Shown: one piece after another, positions 58,384-64,000 of the stretch
Position numbering within the stretch: position 1 is the stretch's first letter
Layout of the letters: each line of letters opens with the position of its first letter
DNA from: Episyrphus balteatus
Taxonomy: Eukaryota; Arthropoda; Insecta; Diptera; Syrphidae
DNA length: 64,000 nt
NCBI RefSeq assembly: GCF_945859705.1
Contig: NC_079136.1
Span: 43,971,989 to 44,035,988 of the forward strand
Direction: 5' to 3'
The notes under the pieces: model-generated
What the model was told of the DNA's origin: nothing
Database searches by the model: none
Seen by the model: the letters and a program-made list of their open reading frames with translations, nothing else
Position numbers and translations under genes: made by a program

Positions 58384-58550
58384 GTTGGCCTCAGAAACGG
58401 AACAATACAAAACCGGGAGGCTTACCGCCGATTTCTGAGGTCAACCCGGCGAACCCCACAGGCGGATCACTAGTGTGAAGCAGTAACGTGGAAAGGTTAT
58501 GATCCCCTCGACATCGAGATCATAACAGCGCCGAGAAAAAGGAAGAAGAA
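58384..58550 (+). mobile_element. Very short LINE 3' end with 18-bp target duplication
   Basis: GACAGTTGTGTGATAAAA is present exactly before (58366-58383) and after (58551-58568). The 167-bp insert ends CCTCGACATCGAGATC..AACAG and a GAA-rich tail. The same terminal phrase closes the LINE relic near 6000, so this is a severely 5'-truncated copy of that family. A SINE using the same 3' end is an alternative. Confidence 0.8.
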
Positions 58551-58583
58551 GACAGTTGTGTGATAAAATTACTTGCAAGTTGT

Positions 58584-60494
58584 ACGTCCATTTCCCCAGC
58601 CCGGACCTATCGCAAATTTTTAAAAAAAGTATGCCAAAGTTTTGTACAAGTTTTGTACAGTTTTGTACAAGCAAAGCCGAGTTTTGTACAAGCTTACAAC
58701 GAAAGTTATAGCCAATTGAAAGTACCGGGCTGGGGAAACGTTTCCTCAGCCCGGACATTTTTTAAAATTGTATCAAAATTTAAAAAAAATTCTAAAATTA
58801 TCTACGAGTTTTGTACAGTTTTGTACAGGCTTAGTTAAATAATTAGAGCTAATTTAAGTTTACACTGGGTACATGCGTACCAAGCCAGCTATATCCAAAA
58901 CTTAAATGCAAATTCCATCAAAGAGTTATGTACAGTAGGTATTGTACAGATAAAATGGAAAATCTAATTTAATTACTGATATTAATTTAATTGATTCGTT
59001 CTTAAATAATAACAAAAATCTACATTTTGTGTCCTTGAAACCTAATTAGAATATTACATACAGATTTCCCAAAAGTATACTACTAATTTTCACTTATGAA
59101 TAAATCTTCCAAAGGTATGCAACGCATTATTTCAAAGCCGAGATATGTAACTTCCAAAGGTATGCAAGTTATTTAAAATTTTAAAGTTTTTTTGTTTTGC
59201 ATTTAATGCCCTGTATGAAGTAGGAAGTAGCACTTGTAGTCGATACATAAATCAACTACCATTTTGCTTTTTTTTTTTTCAAATAAATAAATTCATGGCC
59301 TGTTTTCACTACAGCCCAAATTTTAAATTAAATTGGTAGATTTGACATTCGAAATGACATAATTTGCGAAATATATCAATAACAATTTTAATAGCCTGAG
59401 GAGTAAAATAAAATAAAAAAAAAAAACAAAAAAAAAAAACAACATCATTATAAACATCACTATATACCTACACTTCCAATTTAACCCATTTCCGGCTAAC
59501 GTTGCGTTTTCGCAACGTCATGTTTAAAGACTTCTGGAACATAACTGATTATATTTTGAAATAAACTAAAAAATTATTTGGAAAGATAGTCAAATTATCT
59601 AATCGACCTGTTTTTTGAGCTTTTTTGGGGCTATGAAAATTCGAGCTTTTGTAAAATTTGAGGTAAAATTTTTGAACTTTTGAAAAATATAGTCAAAATT
59701 ATAATTTTACTAAATAGTCTCAACTACAGGTAAATAAGGGTTCAAATTATATTCTAAAATAGTGCTGAAATAATTTATTTGAGTTGCCTGCTTGTCAGGA
59801 AAGATGAAAGCATTACGTTGCGTTTTCGCAACGCTCGCCCCGAAGGGGTATCAACATTTTTGAAATAATGTTTTTTTTACATGGAGTAGGTATGAATAAA
59901 TTTTATTTGAGTATTTTTATGAAGAAATGAACCAAATAAAGATACACTGGGTAATGAAAGATTGTTGAAAATAAAATAACAAAATTTGTAATAAGTTATA
60001 CATTATATTTGGTAATTTTATGCTTCCACAGAATGGGATTTTGTGCGGTATTCGTCGAAGTATTTTTGATGAATCGGGATCAGCAATTAAATTAGATTTT
60101 CCATTTTATCTGTACAATACTATACATAACTCTTTGATGGAATTTGCATTTAAGTTTTGGATATAGTTGGCTAGGTATGTACGTACCCAGTGTAAAATTA
60201 AATTAGCTCTAATTATTTAACTAAGCCTGTACAAAACTCGATTTTTGTTGTACAAAACTGTACAAAACTCGTAGATAATTTTAGAATTTTTTTTTAAATT
60301 TTGATACAATTTTAAAAAATGTCCGGGCTGAGGAAACGTTTCCCCAGCCCGGTACTTTCAATTGGCTATAACTTTCGTTGTAAGCTTGTACAAAACTCGG
60401 GTTTGCTTGTACAAAACTGTACAAAACTTGTACAAAACTTTGGCATACTTTTTTTTTTAAATTTGCGATAGGTCCGGGCTGGGGAAATGGACGT
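58584..60494. mobile_element. Foldback/Mutator-like element with ~400-bp inverted arms
   Basis: ACGTCCATTTCCCCAGCCCG at 58584 is reversed at 60494. Arms stretch inward to about 58970 and 60090 with high similarity, including repeated TTTTGTACAAG and CCGGGCTGGGGAAACG blocks. The 9-bp GCAAGTTGT is duplicated exactly (58575-58583 and 60495-60503), as for Mutator-like and FB-type elements. The 1.1-kb centre carries no transposase frame but has a copy of the GCCTGTTTTCACTA repeat (about 59297-59393) and two hairpins ACGTTGCGTTTTCGCAACG (59499 and 59815). Confidence 0.87.
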
Positions 60495-60626
60495 GCAAGT
60501 TGTCACTAGTGTAAATGGTGCATAACTCAATCAAACTTCAGAAGTCTTAATGCAAATGAAACTATTTTTTAGTACCAACATTTGCCAATTTTGGTACAGT
60601 TTTTGATATAATTTTGTTAGTATGTA

Positions 60627-62381
60627 CACTGAGGAAAAAACGACTGAAAATCAACGAAAACCACGTTAGTTAAACTATTTTTCGGAATAATTTTGCGTTG
60701 AAGATGATAATTTTGAAACAATAGTGAAGTAGAATTGGTTGAATAAAAAATTAAGGATTTTGGGTGATTCCTTATAGAGGGAACATTTTTTTTTTAAATC
60801 AAAATTAGAGGTACTAATAACCAAAGTGAAAAAGTAGTTTTTTCTCAAGAACGGCTCAAACGATTTTGGTTAAAATGTGTAATGTGGGACAAAAGATACC
60901 ACTTTTGAAAAAAAAAAATTCAAACCAATTATGTATATGCCACAATACCGTTTTTTTTGTAATTTCCAATAACTTTCTTGTAAACAACTTAACCGATTTC
61001 AACTCAAAATTTTTAAAAACAACTCTCAAAATTAATGTAAAAATTAAATTTAACTTATTCTATAAAAAGATTTAGCCTTCTTTATCATAAGAAAGAGCAA
61101 GTACACTAGGGTGGACCAAAAAAATTATTTTTCATTATTTTGATTTGCTCTACCGATAACTTGTTTTCTCGGCAAAAAATAGTGCTACCCTCATTTTTTT
61201 CAGAATTTTGCAATGATGTTTAGGGGTTGCGCGCACCACTTTATTAAAAAAAATAAGCTCTTTTAGTTTTTAAATAAATAATTTTTTAATCGAAAAGCTG
61301 TTTGAGTAAAAAGTATTGAGTATCAATAGATCTACTTACCTCAATTTTTCTTAAAAAAAAAAAAATATTTTTGACTGATTCCCAGGCTTTAGAAGTTGAA
61401 ATTAGTGATAAATGCTGTGAAAAAAGCCTTAAAACTATGTTTTACTGTTTTTTTTTATAACGGTTAAAATTATTTTTATCGTATTCCTCATCAAATTTAC
61501 TATAAAACCGTGCTTTTATATTGCTCAATTCTTCTTTAATTGATAAAAGAAAAATAATTTTTAAAAAAGATCGTATCAAAACAAGTGAAGGAAAAATGGG
61601 GGAGGGTACTATATCTTGGGCGCCTAGATTTGATAACGGTATTTTGTAGAGGAGTTAAATACGATCATTTTTTACTATGGGAGGGGTGGTCTATCTGCCT
61701 CTGTTTAGACGGGAATGACAATTTTTTAAAAAATGACTTAAAATAATAAAAAAAAATATTAAAAAAAAAATGGAAACACTTACAGTTATGAATGATACCT
61801 TTTTCAAAAGCTAGAACTGTACACTTTATTCTAAATTTGAAGTAAAGTTATTTCAATCAATTGTTTTTGAAATAATCGATTTAGCCCTGATTTTTCAATC
61901 GTCAGTTAGACTATCAGAAGAATAAATGTCAATATAAAAAAAACTTTTATTCCTAGGATTAAGCTCTATCTTAGGTTTATCTGACTATTGAAAAATTGGC
62001 CCTTAAAAGAAAAAAATTGTGAAAAATAGTTTAAAAAACACTTAAATACTATTTTTGTCAAGAATGTGGATTACAATACAAAAAATGGCTGATAAAATAA
62101 AGTGTCATAATTGATTCCTTATCAAATACTGAAGTCCATATGTTTAAATACTTTCTAGGTTTTGAGAAAATTGAAAAATAAAAAAGCGAATTCTTTACCA
62201 ACGTGCTATCTCAATGTTGAAAATTAGAGTGATAAAATGCAACAAAAGCTAAAGGCCGACAAAAATAAAAAAATTTCTTACGTTGTTTCAATTTTATTGT
62301 GAAGAAGTTTCATGTTAATTTTTTCAACATTAAATCAACGTTGGACATTTTACATTTTACGTTGCGTTTTTTCCCTCAGTG
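60627..62381. mobile_element. TA-flanked element with CACTGAGGGAAAAAACG ends
   Basis: CACTGAGGAAAAAACG at the left and CGTTTTTTCCCTCAGTG at the right form the terminal repeat (one-base length difference). TA flanks at 60625-60626 and 62382-62383. The subterminal AACGTTGATTT-type text on the right has a counterpart on the left. The interior is AT-rich and repeat-derived (a CACTAGGGTGGACC phrase at about 61093). No transposase frame. Confidence 0.65.
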
Positions 62382-62383
62382 TA

Positions 62384-64000
62384 AGTGAAAGGTGAAACTC
62401 AGTCGTGTATTTTATTTTCCTAATTTCATATCCAGGATTTCTTCTTTAAAACACCAACTTTTTTCTTTATTATTTTTTCTCAATTTTATTTTGTTATTTA
62501 TTTATTTCGTAATCTTCTTAAACATTTTAATTTCGAAAAATACCTCTTTTTGTTTTTCAATTTTCTCAGATGAGAAGCATCAGTTGGTAATACTGATACG
62601 AAGTTTTTTTAAAAACTGTACCTTATTGCATCCTGCAGGATAATCATTTATTTAAGACTTTTGAAACTGTTTTTTTTTTTTTTTTTTAACAGAATCTTCT
62701 AAGCAAGGTAAATCCTAAAAATTAAGAGATACCTAAAATAAATTGCCATTATCCCTTTTTAGGCTCATTTAATGTTACGAGTATTTATTAAGAGATACAG
62801 TTTCTGGGTGTCACATGGCAGTTTATTTTGTTTATATGTTAGAAGTTTTTAATACTGTTCCGAATAAAACAAATCTGAAATGAGATAATTTTTGCCCTCA
62901 TTTGGATGAAATGAGCTAGGAAATGAAGTGATACAAAAAAGTATTGGGTGCTTTCGTTGGTATGTAATTACTTTTAATCCTAGCTCATTTCGTCAGAAAT
63001 AAGATAGAAATTATCTTAGTTTATATTTTAAATTTTAATAAGAATTTATGTCATTTGCACTGGTAATTTTCGTAAATCTTTAGGAAGTTATTTTTTTTTT
63101 TAAATATTTAGTCGACGTTTCCGGAATCATGCGAAATAGAATAAATTAATAAATACATATATAACACTTAAAAAAACGGTTTTATTTTATGTATTAATTT
63201 AGGAGATTTAAAATTAACCGTAAAAATAGTTAAGAACCCAACGTGCTTCTCTCGTTAAAAATAACTTCTAAGCAAAAAATAACTTCCCTCCCTCCCTTCA
63301 ATGCAGTTTTCTGAACCTAGCTAACGCTTGTGTTTTATTTAAAATCATTCCTCCATGTACGTACATTTATGTATCTTTAAGTCAAATCATTATTATAGTT
63401 ATAGTGTTGGATAGAAAGACAAAAAAAAAATGTTCACTATGGCGGATGCGTACTTTTTATGTTAGTGAGTTGAAAACTTAATTTATTTAATTAAAAAAAA
63501 AATTGAGGTTCCAATCAAAATTAAAATAACGAGGAAAAAGGAATCCAAAAAAATTGTATATTTTAACTACAAGAGCAAGTTAATATTTTAATAGGATATT
63601 TTAATAGAATGCGTTATTTTGCTTAAAATTAGTTTTTTATAAATAATTTAAAAATAAAGTTGGTATGTCATTTTGTAGCAATCGATATTAAACATCTTAA
63701 AACAAAAAAATCCGAAAATCAATATTTTTCGTTTTCGAAAAATTGGTTTTACAAAACAAAAAAAAAAAAAACATTTTTTTATCCTTAGAACTATTTTCTG
63801 AAAACTTGGATTTTTTTTTTCTAAAATAACATAAAAACCTTTGTATGATATTAAAAAAAATACTTTTTCCACTTAAAGATATTTGTTTTTTTTTTTTTTT
63901 AATAACAAGTTATGTTTACATAATTTTTTATAATAATCCAAACAAAACGGGGTTCTGAATTTTGGTTAAAATTGTGAATGCAAAAAATAACACAAAAATG
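62384..64000. other. AT-rich intergenic sequence with a foldback
   Basis: TGAAATGAGCTAGGA near 62928 and TCCTAGCTCATTTCGTCA near 62978 form an inverted pair inside a stretch that also has ATGAGATAATTT/AAATTATCTTA at 62880-63020, probably a MITE relic. The remainder has long A/T tracts and no recognisable gene. Confidence 0.4.

Overview
The window is an AT-rich, strongly repeat-laden piece of a nuclear insect genome, most likely a fly (Diptera). The host genes have spliceosomal GT-AG introns and closest family resemblance to fly/animal proteins, and the sequence between them is a mosaic of transposons. I cannot name the species from sequence alone.

Host genes, left to right: RpL15 (+, two coding exons, 204 aa); a 26S proteasome ATPase Rpt1/PSMC2 copy (-) that lacks its middle third and carries an in-frame TGA at the gap; a DNAJB12/14-type membrane J-protein (+, six coding exons, 367 aa, with a 5.3-kb intron); timeout/TIMELESS (-, one uninterrupted 1332-codon frame); Stt3B, a catalytic oligosaccharyltransferase subunit (-, five coding exons, 769 aa, with a 3.7-kb intron); and a TATA-box-fronted exon for a small putative secreted protein of unknown function (+). 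These are unrelated housekeeping functions (translation, protein degradation, ER protein folding and quality control, replication-fork protection, N-glycosylation), and nothing suggests a co-regulated cluster.

Mobile elements dominate. The largest is an apparently very young Ty3/gypsy-type LTR retrotransposon (8014-21836, 13.8 kb) with unusually long 3058-bp LTRs, in which I noticed one mismatch. It has a tRNA-Lys-type primer site, gag, and a full-length pol in the -1 frame. It sits inside a palindromic Tc1-like element (7771-23218) and duplicated ATTT there. Other elements include a Penelope-like element with reverse transcriptase and GIY-YIG endonuclease, 5'-truncated LINEs with long target duplications, a BEL/Pao remnant, and a foldback/Mutator-like element with about 400-bp arms and a 9-bp duplication. 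The rest are short terminal-inverted-repeat elements whose target duplications can be read directly: TAA/TTA (PIF/Harbinger-like), TA (Tc1/mariner-like), TTAA (piggyBac-like) and 8 bp (hAT-like).

Several elements are nested. The DNAJB12 intron holds a TTAA-flanked element containing a piggyBac-like MITE and a LINE. The Stt3B intron holds a hAT-like element containing a TA-flanked MITE. A TAA-flanked element at 51461-51981 contains an element with an 8-bp duplication. I see no CRISPR array, operon, tRNA or rRNA gene. Exon borders are read from splice consensus and protein continuity, and superfamily labels for MITEs rest on duplication length and termini only.
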